The notes under the pieces are model-generated. The model did not search any database. It was not told where the DNA came from and saw only the letters and a program-made list of their open reading frames with translations. Of a DNA stretch of 64,000 bases, positions 1-10,836 are shown piece after piece. Every line of letters starts with the position of its first letter. Position 1 is the stretch's first letter. Source of the DNA: Mycoplasma imitans ATCC 51306 (lineage in GTDB: Bacteria > Bacillota_I > Bacilli_A > Mycoplasmatales > Mycoplasmoidaceae); contig NZ_KI912416.1 of the NCBI RefSeq assembly GCF_000518305.1, positions 94,256 to 158,255 on the forward strand, read 5' to 3'. Both the position numbers and the translations under genes were made by a program.

Positions 1-280
1 AAACGAAGATCTGAAAGTGCTTGTTGTACCGACTAAAGTTAATGCTAGAACAAGATTACATAATGATGTTTTAAGCATAGTAAAAACAAAACTAAATAAA
101 AAAGATGTTCCTTTAAGTAAAAATATAGTCTCATTCACAACTAAATCTTCAGCTTCAGTTGGTTATGAAAAATTACCGATAGTTTTGATTAACCAGCGTT
201 CAAAATATCAACAAGAATATATCGAAATTACCAAAGAAATCATTAATTTATTAAAAGAGAATAAACAAAATGGAAAATAA
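1..280 (+). CDS. ParA/Soj-family partition ATPase, C-terminal part (cut by window start)
   Basis: The frame is open from base 2 to the stop at 278-280, so this is the 3' end of a gene that starts outside the window. The visible ~92 residues begin with a V-V-P-T-K run like the V-P-x-x strand of Soj/ParA ATPases and end with the amphipathic helices usual at the end of that family. Walker motifs are not in the window. Its stop overlaps the start of the next gene by 11 bases, and dnaA follows, the chromosomal context where soj-type genes commonly sit. The family assignment rests mainly on context plus this short C-terminus. Confidence 0.6.
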   Translation, partial: NEDLKVLVVPTKVNARTRLHNDVLSIVKTKLNKKDVPLSKNIVSFTTKSSASVGYEKLPIVLINQRSKYQQEYIEITKEIINLLKENKQNGK

Positions 281-743
281 AAAAACAAAGAAAAAAGAAC
301 GAAGATTTACAGATCTTAGTGCCGATTTGGATGACGAAGTTGAAACAATCGATCCTGAATATGAAGATTCTAAAGAAATAAAAATCGAAAAAAACAAGAA
401 CAATCAAGTTGTTGATGAAAATGATCCATTCTTCTATTCTGAATCTTTTGAAGAAACAAGAGTGCAGCTTATTAAAGATAAAAAAGTTGAAAACAAAAAA
501 GAAATAATTAAAGAAACACCGGTAAAAAAAGATGTTTCAGATACTAAACAAGAACAAGAAACGAAAGATGTTTACATTGACAGTAGTCTTGAAATAATAG
601 GGCAAGAACCTTTAACTAAAGGAATGCACTTTTACACTAATTCAAGAGTTATTAGAAAAGTTAGAGAATGTGCTAAAAACAAAGGTTTAAGTATATCAAG
701 ATTAATAACGATGATTCTTGATAAGAGTATAAAAGAAGAATAA
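270..743 (+). CDS. Acidic protein with C-terminal ribbon-helix-helix-like domain, likely ParA partner
   Basis: A 157-residue protein. Residues 1-110 are highly charged (many K, E and D) and probably disordered. The last ~45 residues hold a compact pattern, a strand with F-Y-T-N followed by two helices containing K-G-L-S-I-S-R-L-I-T-M-I-L, which resembles a CopG/ParG-type ribbon-helix-helix DNA-binding fold. It overlaps the end of the ParA-like gene by 11 bases and lies 15 bases before dnaA, so the three are probably co-transcribed. A small RHH protein next to a ParA ATPase fits a centromere-binding or ParA-regulating role. That role is inferred; no ParB-type domain is visible. Confidence 0.55.
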   Translation: MENKKTKKKERRFTDLSADLDDEVETIDPEYEDSKEIKIEKNKNNQVVDENDPFFYSESFEETRVQLIKDKKVENKKEIIKETPVKKDVSDTKQEQETKDVYIDSSLEIIGQEPLTKGMHFYTNSRVIRKVRECAKNKGLSISRLITMILDKSIKEE

Positions 744-758
744 AATAGGTAATAATTC

Positions 759-2144
759 TTGAAAACAAAATTAAAAACATTTTTAGAAAAAATTTCTATT
801 CATTTTAATGAAGCTAATTCTGAACTCTTGAATGCTTTCACGCATTCTATTGATTTTGTTTTTGAGGAAAATGATAACATTTATATATATTTCGAAAGTC
901 CTTACTTTTTTAATGAGTTTAAAAATAAATTAAACCACATAATAAATGTTGAAAATGCCGTTGTTTTTAATGATTTTTTGTCAATAGAATGAAAAAAAGT
1001 TCACAAAGAAAATAAACGAATAAATTTATTAGATAAAAAAGAAGCTGATTCATTAAAAGAAAAACTAAACAATTTAAAAAAACAAGAAAAGTATAAAATT
1101 AATCCCTTATCAAGAGGTATAAAAGAAAAATACAACTTTAGTAATTATTTAGTTTTTGAATTTAACAGAGAAGCAGTTTATTTAGCTAAACAAATTGCCG
1201 AAAAGACGATAGATTCTAATTGAAACCCAATAATAATAGAAGGTAAACCTGGTTATGGGAAAAGTCACTTATTGCAAGCTATTGCAAACGAACGACAAAA
1301 GTTATTCCCTGAAGAAAAAATCTGCGTACTATCTTCAGATGACTTTGGATCTGAATTTCTCAAATCAGTCATAGCACCTGATCCAACTCACATTGAAAGC
1401 TTTAAGTCTAAATATAAGGATTATGATCTTTTAATGATAGATGATGTTCAGATCATTTCTAATCGTCCCAAAACTAACGAGACTTTTTTTACTATTTTTA
1501 ATTCTTTGGTTGATCAGAAGAAAACAATCGTTATAACTTTAGACTGTAAGATTGAAGAAATCCAAGATAAATTAAATGCAAGAATGATTTCAAGATTCCA
1601 AAGAGGTATCAATGTAAGAATCAATCAACCTAACAAGAATGAAATCATTAAAATCTTTAAACAAAAATTCAAAGAGAATAATCTAGAAAAATACATGGAT
1701 GATCATGTAATTGAGGAAATTTCTGATTTTGATGAAGGTGATATTCGCAAAATTGAAGGTTCTGTAGCTACCCTTGTTTTTATGAATCAAATATATGGGG
1801 CGACCAAAACCAAAGAACAGATTTTAAAAAGCTTTATTGAAAAAGTAACAAACAGAAAAAATTTAATCTTATCTAAAGATCCTAAATACGTATTTGAAAA
1901 GATTAAGTACCACTTTAATATAAGTGAAGAAGCACTAAAGTCTTCAAAAAGAAAAAAAGAAATTGTACAAGCCCGACATATCTGCATGTATATCTTAAAA
2001 AAGATTTACAACCAAAATTTGAGTCAAATTGGAAAGCTGTTAAAAAAAGATCATACAACAGTTAGACACGGCATCGACAAAGTGCAAGAAGATCTAGAAA
2101 ACGATCCGAATCTAAAGAGTTTTATTGACATTTTTAGAAATTAA
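759..2144 (+). CDS. dnaA: Chromosomal replication initiator DnaA
   Basis: This is the AAA+ initiator that binds and opens the origin. The protein has 461 residues, normal for the family, and two UGA codons (990-992 and near 1219) must be read as Trp. Domain I is at about 1-80. The Walker A motif is GKPGYGKS at ~162-169, Walker B is L-L-M-I-D-D at ~224-229, and the C-terminal DNA-binding helix-turn-helix ends with DHTTVRHG at ~431-438. The chosen start is TTG at 759, because no ATG lies nearby in frame and the translation from TTG gives a complete domain I. It is the third gene of the ParA/RHH/dnaA run. Confidence 0.95.
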
Positions 2145-2276
2145 AATCCAAACAAAGTATTTTCAAAATAAAAACAAAATAAATTTATATTATTAGAATT
2201 TATATAGTTCTAAAAATAATTAATTACTTAATTAATTCATCTTAATAAGTGTAATTTCTAATTAGACTTTGAAAGT

Positions 2277-3992
2277 ATGCTTAAAATTTTATTTTATAAC
2301 ACAACAAAATCCTTTAAAGTTCACATGTCGATTGTGTCAATTTTTCTATTAATAGAAAGTTTAACAACCGTATTGGTGCCATACTTTTTTTCGGATTTAA
2401 TCAACTTCGGTATTATTGGGGGAGATAAAGGTGCATTAACCAAATACTCCTTAATTTTATTAGGTGTAGCATTTATTGGTTTTGTATTCGGATACCTTGG
2501 AGGACGTTCAATCACAATTGCCTCTGTAGAGTTTGCAAAACAATTACGTGTTAACATCTTTGAAAGATACCAAAGTTTCTCTGCTAAGAGCACAGACAAA
2601 TTTGAAAAAGCAAGCGTTTTAACCAGAATGACAACTGACGTCAACTTTATTCAGCAAAGCATCCAATCTTTTAGGATGGCGATAAGGGGAGTGTCAATTT
2701 TCTTATTTGCACTAATATTAATGTTTATTACTAGTTGAAAACTGGGCGTAGCATCTGTAGCAATTATGCCAGTAATTATTGCTGGGATCTTACTTGTCTA
2801 CCGTTTTGTTATCGGGAACTATAAAAAACTGTTTAAGCAATATGATCAATTAAACAATTTAGCAAAAGAATCAATTGCTGGAATGAGAGTTGTAAAATCT
2901 TACCACCAACAAGATAATGAGATTCAAAAGTTCAATCGTGTAGCAGGTTTTATTTATAAAAACTTTACAAACATTGAAAGAACAACTGCACTGATTACAC
3001 CAATCTTATTATTCTGTATCTATGCGTTAGCAATTGCAATTGCTTGAATTGGTACTAAAGATATTGTTGAAGGTAAATTAGATATTGGTAGCTTGGCTTC
3101 CGTATTAGCTTATGCGTTCCAAATTTTAATTAACTTATTACTATTATCATTTGTTTATGTAACGATCATTACAGCTAAACCTTCTAAGGATCGTATTGTT
3201 GAAGTGTTGACTGAAAAGATTGATATTAAAGATAATAAAAACGCACTTCAATCTGTTGATGATTATGAAATAGAATACAAGGATGTTAGTTTCAAATATG
3301 TTGATAACAATCCTCACAACAATTTATCTAACATCAACATTAAGATTAAAAAAGGTCAAACAATTGGAATTATTGGACCTACTGGTTCAGGAAAAACTAG
3401 TATAGTTAATTTGCTTACAAGGTTATATGAATGTAATGAAGGACAGGTGTTGTTAAACAATGTCCGTGTGAACGATTATAGTCTTAAAGCATTAAGAGAA
3501 GCAATCGCAATTGTTCCCCAAAAGAGTATTCTTTATTCTGGAACAATAAAGGACAACATCTTAATGGGTCGCGATTACTCAGATGAAGAAGTGCAAAAAG
3601 CAATTGCTCAAGCACAAGCTGCTGAGTTTATTAACAAATTAGCTAACAAACTAGATTCAGTAGTTGAACAAAATGGATCTAACTTTTCTGGTGGTCAACG
3701 TCAAAGAATCTGTATTGCTAGAGCAATGATTCGCAAACCAAAGATTTTAATTTTTGACGATTCAACATCAGCTTTGGATACTAAAACTGATGCACTAATC
3801 CAATCAAGCTTTAATAATGACTTTAAAGAAGCAAGTAAAATCTTAATCTCACAAAGAATTTCGTCAATTAAGAATGCTGATCTAATTTACGTATTAAACA
3901 ATGGTCAAATCGTTGCTAGTGGCAACCACGATTATTTAATTCAAAATTCTGAACTATACCGTGAGATTAACCAATCACAAACAGAGCAGTAA
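2277..3992 (+). CDS. ABC exporter half-transporter, subunit 1 (degenerate catalytic site)
   Basis: A 571-residue fusion of a six-helix exporter membrane domain (about 1-310) and an ABC ATPase domain. Walker A is GPTGSGKT at ~367-374, and the signature S-G-G-Q-R-Q-R is canonical. Walker B ends F-D-D-S-T-S-A-L-D, so the catalytic Glu is Asp, and the H-loop reads S-Q-R-I-S-S-I, with Gln in place of His. These are the marks of the degenerate half of heterodimeric exporters of the BmrCD/LmrCD/TM287-288 type. The second subunit starts 5 bases downstream. The substrate cannot be told from sequence; drugs, lipids or peptides are possible. Confidence 0.88.
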
Positions 3993-3997
3993 TATTT

Positions 3998-5899
3998 ATG
4001 AGTCATAAAAAAGAAATAAACAGTCTAAAGAAAAAATACTTTAAAGAGCTGATTGGTTTTATTTGAAAACACAACAAGTGACGATTATTAATTTCATTTT
4101 TCTTTACGATTATCTCATCAATCACTTTAGTGTTGGTCAGCAACTTCATTAAGAGTTTAGTTGACGATTATGTAACCCCATTGCTTAAAGAAAAAGCAGC
4201 TGGTCAAACCCTTGACTTTACAGGGTTAATCGAATATTTAGCAATCATCGGTTCGATATTTATCTTAGGGGTGATATCAAATATCATTGCTGGTCAGATT
4301 ATGGCTAAGGCGACACATGCAACATTATTTAAATTAAGAAATAATATGTATGTTCACATGCAAGGATTACCAATTAAATATTTTGATACTACCAAGCATG
4401 GTGATATTATGAGTTATTACACCAACGACGTGGATACGGTGCGTAATTTAATTGTTCAAATTATTCCCCAATCGTTCCAAGCATTGGTGCAAATTGCAGT
4501 AATTTTAGGGTTCATGTTGCAGATTAGTGTTGTATTAACATTAATTACGATTGCAATGTTGTTCCCGATGATTATCTTATTTGGTTTCTTTGGTCAAAAA
4601 ACTAGAGCTAACTTTATTGCTAACCAAGTTGAAATTGCTAATTTAAATGGTGTAATCCAAGAATATATTGAAAACCAAACTGTATCTAATTTATTTAATT
4701 ATTCAGATACTGTTATTACCAAATTCAAATCAGCCAATCATAAACAAGCTGCAATTATGAGAAAAGCTAATGTGTTAGCTTCTATTGTATTCCCTGTGAT
4801 GTACAACTACTCAAACGTAATGTATATTATTGTAGCGATAACAAGCGTTTTCTTATTTGATGCTTACCAAGGTAAAGCTTTATTAGGACAACAAATCACT
4901 TTAGGGGTAATTGTTTCGTTCGTTGCTTTAGTACGCGCTTTTGTTGGTCCGTTAGCAAATATTTCACAAAATGTTAACTTCTTTGCCAAATCTAAAGCAG
5001 GCGCTGAAAGAATTTATACGATGCTGCATCAACAACCTGAAGAAAACAATGGCAAGATTATTCTTGATTACATTGAAAAAGATGAAAATGGTAATTGAAA
5101 AGTTGCTGACAAATGAACTAAGCAAATGGGTTGGGTAATCAATGGTGAAATCAAACCATTCCAAGGTAAGGTTGAGTTCAAACACGTTAATTTCTCTTAC
5201 GATGGCAAAAAGCAAGTTTTAAAAGATATTAATATTAGTGTAGAACCTGGTGAAAAGATCGCCTTAATTGGTAAAACTGGTTCAGGTAAAACAACGATAG
5301 CAAATTTGATTAACCGTTTTTACAACGTAACCGATGGCGAAATTTACTTTGATGATATTCCAATCTCATCAGTTGATGTAAATTCGATTCGTAAGACTGT
5401 GGGAATCGTTTTACAATCAACAGAACTATTCTCAGGTTCGATTCGCGATAATATCGCTTATGGTAACACCCAAGCCAAATTAGAAGATATTATTGAAGCG
5501 GCAAAATTAGCTAATGCTCATGATTTCATCATGACCTTACCTAACGAGTATGATACTTACATCACCAATAACGGTGAAGGTCTTTCTCAAGGACAAAAAC
5601 AATTGTTAGCAATTGCTCGGGTAAGTTTAATGAACCCATCAATCATGGTGCTTGATGAAGCTACATCTAATATTGATAGTAGAACTGAAAGAGTGATTAA
5701 AGAATCAATGGATAAGTTGATGCAAAACCGAACAACGTTTGCAATTGCTCACAGATTATCAACAATTAAAAACTCTAATAAGATTTTAGTTATCCAAGAA
5801 GGTGAGATCGTTGAGCGTGGTAATCATGAACAACTAATGGCAAAAAAAGGTCTTTACGAATCATTCTATCATTCTTCTTTCAATGAAGAGATGAGTTAA
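3998..5899 (+). CDS. ABC exporter half-transporter, subunit 2 (catalytic)
   Basis: A 633-residue exporter half: N-terminal membrane domain (about 1-340), an inserted charged linker, then the ATPase domain with Walker A K-T-G-S-G-K-T, canonical Walker B L-D-E-A-T-S and canonical H-loop A-H-R-L-S-T-I. Its signature is L-S-Q-G-Q instead of L-S-G-G-Q, as expected for the subunit that completes the inactive site of an asymmetric dimer. ATG at 3998 follows the first subunit by 5 bases. Both subunits together should form one pump with one hydrolysing site. Several UGA codons are read as Trp. Confidence 0.88.
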
Positions 5900-5918
5900 T
5901 AAAATTTATTTTTCGTTA

Positions 5919-5924
5919 TATAAT
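5919..5924 (+). promoter_or_regulatory. Putative -10 element upstream of rpmH
   Basis: A perfect TATAAT lies 20 bases after the stop of the ABC gene and about 68 bases before rpmH. No clear -35 is visible, which is common in mycoplasmas. A hairpin with a T-run lies between it and rpmH. Confidence 0.4.
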
Positions 5925-5944
5925 AGATAAGATAATTAAAAAAT

Positions 5945-5967
5945 GTCAAGCTAGGCTTGGCGTTTTT
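5945..5967 (+). terminator. Hairpin plus T-run between the ABC exporter genes and rpmH
   Basis: GTCAAGC (5945-5951) pairs with GCTTGGC (5955-5961) around a three-base loop and is followed by a short T-run to 5967. It probably ends the exporter transcript. It also lies downstream of the TATAAT at 5919, so it could act as an attenuator in the rpmH leader. Confidence 0.55.
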
Positions 5968-5991
5968 GTTAATGTATATTTTTAAATAGCT

Positions 5992-6141
5992 ATGAAAAGA
6001 ACATACCAACCTAATAAAAGAAAACGAGCTAAGACCCACGGTTTTAGAGCAAGAATGGCAACTGCTTCAGGAAGAGCTGTATTAGCAGCTAGAAAAAGAA
6101 AAGGCAGACACGTTTTAACAGTTTCAGACGAAGCTAGATAG
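5992..6141 (+). CDS. rpmH: 50S ribosomal protein L34
   Basis: A 49-residue, very basic protein beginning M-K-R-T-Y-Q-P-N-K and containing the family's T-H-G-F-R-A-R-M core, with G-R-x-V-L-A-A-R-R/K-x-K-G-R near the end. It is a component of the large ribosomal subunit. The rpmH-rnpA-yidC order is conserved across many bacteria near the origin and supports the call. Confidence 0.97.
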   Translation: MKRTYQPNKRKRAKTHGFRARMATASGRAVLAARKRKGRHVLTVSDEAR

Positions 6142-6151
6142 TTTTTAGTAA

Positions 6152-6505
6152 ATGAAAAGAGAAAATAGTTTAAAAAAGATAACTAATTTTCTAGAGATAG
6201 TTAAAACTAAAAACAAATATTATTCAAGTAATTACGTAATTTATGCTCAAAAAAACAGAGATAACAAAATTAAAATTGGAATCTCTGTGCCTAAAAAACT
6301 TTTTGCTAAAGCAGTAATTCGTAATAAGATCAAACGTCAAGTGCGTAGTTTCTTTAACGATTTTACCGATTGAAGTAAAAGTTTAAACGTATTAATTAAG
6401 ATTAATAATGCCAACTATTTAACCAATAGTTATTTAGCGAATAAGAAAGAACTTTTTGATTCCTACAAAAAGGTAATACAAAAGTTTAAAAGAAATTTAA
6501 TTTAA
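6152..6505 (+). CDS. rnpA: Ribonuclease P protein component
   Basis: A 117-residue basic protein that supports the RNase P RNA in removing the 5' leader of tRNA precursors. The family's basic helix is visible as A-V-I-R-N-K-I-K-R-Q-V-R in the middle, matching the R-N-R-x-K-R-x-x-R signature. One UGA (6371-6373) is read as Trp. The stop overlaps the start of yidC (TAATG), showing translational coupling. No RNase P RNA gene was found in the window. Confidence 0.93.
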
Positions 6506-7656
6506 TGAATAAAATACATTCTGAGATTTCGACCCAGTCGTTTAACCCGTTCTGGAGCGCAGCTACACTAAAAGAAAGATCTAGAATCGATCCAAATCTA
6601 AAAAAAGCTTTATCCTACTTTTGAAAGTTTTTTAAGATTTGTGTGTTTTTATTTCTAACTATAATCGGGCTATGGGGTTGTACCCAAAGTTACTCTGAAC
6701 CATGAACTGTATCTAACCCAAGAATTGGTGTTGGTTTAGAAATTGGTTATAACTATGGTGTTACAGGTGATTATCGTTACGATCTAATAACGAGCAACTC
6801 AGGTCCTTACTTTAGTTTTGCTGATTATCAATTATCTTACGGACCATTTTTAGCTTGATTTGTATGACCTGCTAGCCAGATCATCTTACCAATTCTTTAT
6901 TACACCAGAGTTCCTTTAAACCAAGGTGTTGACTATGGTTTAAACACAATTTTAGCGATCTTAATCTTATTATTTATTATTAGATTAATTACGATTGGGA
7001 TCACATTAAATTCTACTCTTAACACCGAAAGGATGGGTGAAGTTCAAGGTAAGATTGCCGAAATTAATGCTAAATATAAGAATGCTAACGATACGCAATC
7101 TAAGAAGATGAAACAGATCGAAATGATGCATCTTTACAAGAAACACAAGATTAAACCAGCTGCATTATTCGTTCAAGCGTTCGTAACGATTCCGATCTTC
7201 TTGATCGTGTTTAAGATGGTGTCTTTAACACGACCAATTAAAGCAACAGTTTTATTTAGTATTTGGGACTTATCAGTTACTCCAGGAACTGAAATTCTAT
7301 CAGACATCTCACGTAATTGGGTATACATCTTCTTCGTATTATTAGTAGTACCAATGCAAATTATTTCACAATGATTGCCACAATACTGAGCTACAAAACG
7401 TAACCGTAATGCGAAAACCACATCACAAAAAGGTTTAGAGCAACTAAAGAAAACTAGAAGAATTCAATGAATTCTGATCGTAATCTTCGCTTTATTCCCA
7501 GTGATTACTCCTTCGGCTGTGGGTCTATATTGGTTCTTAAACTCAATATTTACAATCTTGCAATCTTATATAACTCACGTGTTCATTGTTAAGCGGAGAC
7601 AAAGAACAAGAACAATCTCTAAACTAGATCAGATTCTTAACCGTGAACTTGATTAA
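6505..7656 (+). CDS. yidC: Membrane protein insertase YidC/OxaA
   Basis: A 383-residue polytopic membrane protein that inserts proteins into the cell membrane, alone or with the Sec channel. A first hydrophobic segment lies near residues 35-55. An extracytoplasmic stretch follows, then the conserved core: a membrane helix, a charged cytoplasmic hairpin rich in K and Q (around K-M-K-Q-I-E-M-M-H-L-Y-K), and further helices. Many UGA codons are read as Trp. Its start and stop each share a base with the neighbours rnpA and ksgA, so the three are one transcription unit. Confidence 0.92.
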
Positions 7657-8468
7657 TGATTAATAAGATTAATAAGTTTTTTAAAAATAATGAATTTTCG
7701 CCTTCTAAACAAAGAGGGCAAAATTTTTTAATAGATCAAAATATTATCAATAAAATTGTTCAATCAGTAGTTGATATTAACCCTTCAAAGGTCTTAGAGA
7801 TTGGTCCTGGAATGGGTGCGATTAGTGAACAATTAGTTAAAAAATATCTTGATAATTATCGCGCCATTGAGTTAGATAAAAAACTATTTCATTATCTTAA
7901 TGATGGAATCTTATCTCAACGCGTTTTGCACAACGATGCACTAGAGATCGATTGAGAATCCATCTTTGATCATTTAGGCGATAATCCTACCATGGTGGGT
8001 AATTTACCTTATAATATCTCATCTAAGTTGATCAAGAAGTTCATTTTGTCAAATTATAGGCGAGCTATAATCATGGTGCAAAAAGAGATGGGGTTAAGGT
8101 TGTTAGCCAAGATTAATTCTAAAGACTATTCGGCTTTTAGTGCTCTTTGCCAATATTCTTTAAATGTTAGCAAAATTATTGAGATTAATGAAACCGCTTT
8201 TATTCCCCAACCAAAAGTAAAATCAACTTTATTACTTTTAGAAAAAAAAGATATAGCTTTTAATGAGGGATACGAAAAGTTTTTAAAATTGATTTTCTTA
8301 CAAAGAAGAAAAACAATTTTAAACAATCTTAAAAATAATTATGACCCAAAATTAGTGTTACAAAGCTTAAACACACTAAATTTTAAAGAAACAACCAGAG
8401 CTCAAGAGCTATCACCTCAGCATCTATTTAGCTTATATGAATCATTATCGAAGCTATGCCAAAGTTAA
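7656..8468 (+). CDS. ksgA: 16S rRNA dimethyladenosine transferase KsgA/RsmA
   Basis: It dimethylates two adjacent adenines in the terminal hairpin of 16S rRNA during small-subunit maturation. At 270 residues it has the usual length. Motifs in order are Q-N-F-L-I-D near the N-terminus, the SAM-binding V-L-E-I-G-P-G-M-G, and the catalytic N-L-P-Y at ~116-119. UGA at 7953-7955 is read as Trp. The gene starts inside the yidC stop, and its own 3' end overlaps ispE by 32 bases. Confidence 0.95.
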
Positions 8469-9162
8469 TTTTTACTTAAAAATTAAGGAATATTCTCAAG
8501 AAGTTAAGAAGCATAAACTCGAATCTAAACTTATTCTTGTTAAAGATTTATATGACGATCTTTATTTAGAACGTTCTGATCACACTCGGGTTGATTATTT
8601 AGATATAAATAATAACCACCTTAGTTTTAGTGATGATATTTTAATTAGGACAAAGAGGTATTTAGAAAATAAGTTAAACCAAACTTTTGATTTCAAAGCC
8701 AAAGTTATTAAAAAGATTCCCACGCTTTCAGGCTTAGGTTCGGCTCCAAGTAATGCGGGTGTTTTAATTAATTGAATTTATCAAGAGTTTGGAATTATTA
8801 GCCAAATAAGTCTTTATGATATTGCTACAGAATTAGGTAGTGATATTCCGTTTTTCTTATCATCGTATGATTGCGCGATTATTAGCAACTTTGGTGATGT
8901 AGTTCAACAATCATCATTGGAAGGTTATCAGATAGATAAGATTATTTTTAACAAACAAAAACCTAGCACAAAAAAGATTTTTGAATTATTAGATTATTCC
9001 CAAATCAAACGCGAGAATCTTAACGATTTAGAAGAACCGTTTTTTAGTTTATTTCCCGAATTGTTACCAACATTTAATCAACTAAAAAATAAAAACAATA
9101 TTGTTTTACTAGCGGGAGCTGGTAGTTCTTTCGTCATTTTTAGAAAGCTAAATAAAATATAA
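8437..9162 (+). CDS. ispE: 4-diphosphocytidyl-2-C-methyl-D-erythritol kinase (IspE-like)
   Basis: A GHMP-family kinase acting in the methylerythritol phosphate (MEP) route to isoprenoids. The N-terminal Y-A-K-V-N-F-Y-L strand, the glycine-rich loop G-L-G-S-A-P-S-N-A-G, the L-G-S-D-I-P-F-F-L segment and a C-terminal A-G-A-G-S-S are present in family order. At 241 residues it is shorter than typical IspE (~280), and the loop differs from the usual G-G-G-S-S-D/N-A. The start at 8437 lies 32 bases inside ksgA, and the first residues are already conserved. ispF lies at 31.2 kb, supporting a working MEP route. Confidence 0.85.
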
Positions 9163-9163
9163 T
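9158..9163 (+). promoter_or_regulatory. Putative -10 element for argS
   Basis: TATAAT overlaps the ispE stop and lies 17 bases before the argS start. That spacing would give a very short leader. Confidence 0.4.
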
Positions 9164-9180
9164 AGAAACAATAAACAAAT

Positions 9181-10830
9181 ATGGTTTTTAAAAAAATTAA
9201 AGCAGAAATAGACCAAGCATTAGCACAATTAAAATTGCCGACTAACGTTGATTATTTAATCCAACAATCTAAGAATATTCAGTTTGGTGATTTTAGCACC
9301 AATATTGCGATGGTGTTATCAAAAGTTGAGAATAAGAATCCTGAAGAAATTGCTAATCAAATTATTGCTAAACTTAAGCACAACGAATTTGAAAAAATTA
9401 CTTTTTCAAAACCGGGATTTATTAACTTTTTTTTAAGTAATAATGATAAATTAGCAATTCTTAAAAGGTTGCACGAAACTAATTATTCAGTTGAGAAATT
9501 ACCTAAAGAAAAACAAGAATCAATTAACATTGAATTTGTTTCAGCTAACCCAACAGGTTTTTTACACTTGGGTCATGTAAGAAACGCTTACACTGGTGAT
9601 GTTTTAGGTAATATTTTAAAAGCAGTAGGTCATAAAGTAACCAAAGAATATTGGATTAACGATTTGGGTACTCAAGTATCTTTATTTGCTTTATCATCAA
9701 CAATTAGATATCTACAAAAATTAGGTATTACTAAATACGAATTACCTCAGGATTCATATCATGGTAAAGAACCAATTTTTGTAGCCGAAGATATGGTTAA
9801 AGATTTTGGTAATAAATACCAAGATATTAAGATTGAAGATAACAAGATTGCTGATGAAAAAATTGCTAATGAACTAATCGAATATTGTACTAATAAAATG
9901 TTGCATTTTATTAGACAAGATCTAGCTTTAATCGGTGTTGAAATGAATGTTTGAACTAGCGAAAAAGTCGTTTATAATTCAAACACTTTACAAACTTTAT
10001 TAAAAAACCAACTAAAAGATCATATTTATGAAAAAGATGGTGCTGTTTGATTAAAAACCACCGATGGTGGTGATGATAAAGACCGTGTTATTTTTAAAGA
10101 AAACAAACAACCTACCTATTTTGGAACTGATATAGCTAATCACTACCTAAAACATAAACGAGGATTTGATCGTTTAATTAATGTTTGAGGAGCTGATCAC
10201 TTTGGTCACGTTTTAAGAACAACTTATGCAGCAGAACTAACTGGTATTAAAAAAGGTCATTTCATAGTTGTGCTAATTGAAATGGTTAAACTGCTAAAAG
10301 AAAACAAAGAGATTAAATTTTCTAAACGTCTAGGGAATGCAATCAGTATTCCAGACATGTTAGAGTTTTTATCTAAAGATTCTTCTAGATGGTTTATGCT
10401 TAACCAATCTTGAACTAGCGGGATCAACATCGATGTAGATTTGACCAATAAAAAAGATAGCTCTAATCCAGTTTATTATGTTCAATATGCCCACGCAAGA
10501 ATTCATAAACTGTTATCAAAATCTGAACAGATCGATCTAACTAAAGTTGATTTATCATTATTAAAATCTGATGTTGAAAGAACAATGATTAATCATTTAG
10601 CTAGTTTTGAACATTATGTACATAATGTTGCTTCAACTTATGAAGTTAATAAATTGTTGAATTTTGTTTATACTTTGACCAAAAGTTTTCACAGCTGATA
10701 TAACTCTCATGAAATTTTAAACCAAAAAGAAGATATCAAAAACACTAGATTGTTATTAGCTAAATCAATTAAAAACTTAATTAACTATCTACTTAAATTA
10801 TTTGGCATTGAAGCTGTCGAACAGATGTAA
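9181..10830 (+). CDS. argS: Arginyl-tRNA synthetase
   Basis: A class I aminoacyl-tRNA synthetase of 549 residues that charges tRNA-Arg. The N-terminal additional domain (1-~110) is followed by the catalytic Rossmann fold with the HIGH-type motif H-L-G-H at 129-132 and the preceding S-A-N-P-T-G. The KMSKS-type loop is K-F-S-K-R at ~379-383. A DALR-type anticodon-binding domain ends the protein (Y-V-Q-Y-A-H-A-R-I near its start). Several UGA codons are read as Trp. mnuA follows 6 bases later. Confidence 0.95.
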
Positions 10831-10836
10831 TTTTTT

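Noticed and set aside
2145..2276. Replication origin directly downstream of dnaA
   Set aside because: The gap is AT-rich but I found no repeated DnaA-box-like nonamers; in this setting the origin is more likely left of the ParA gene, outside the window.
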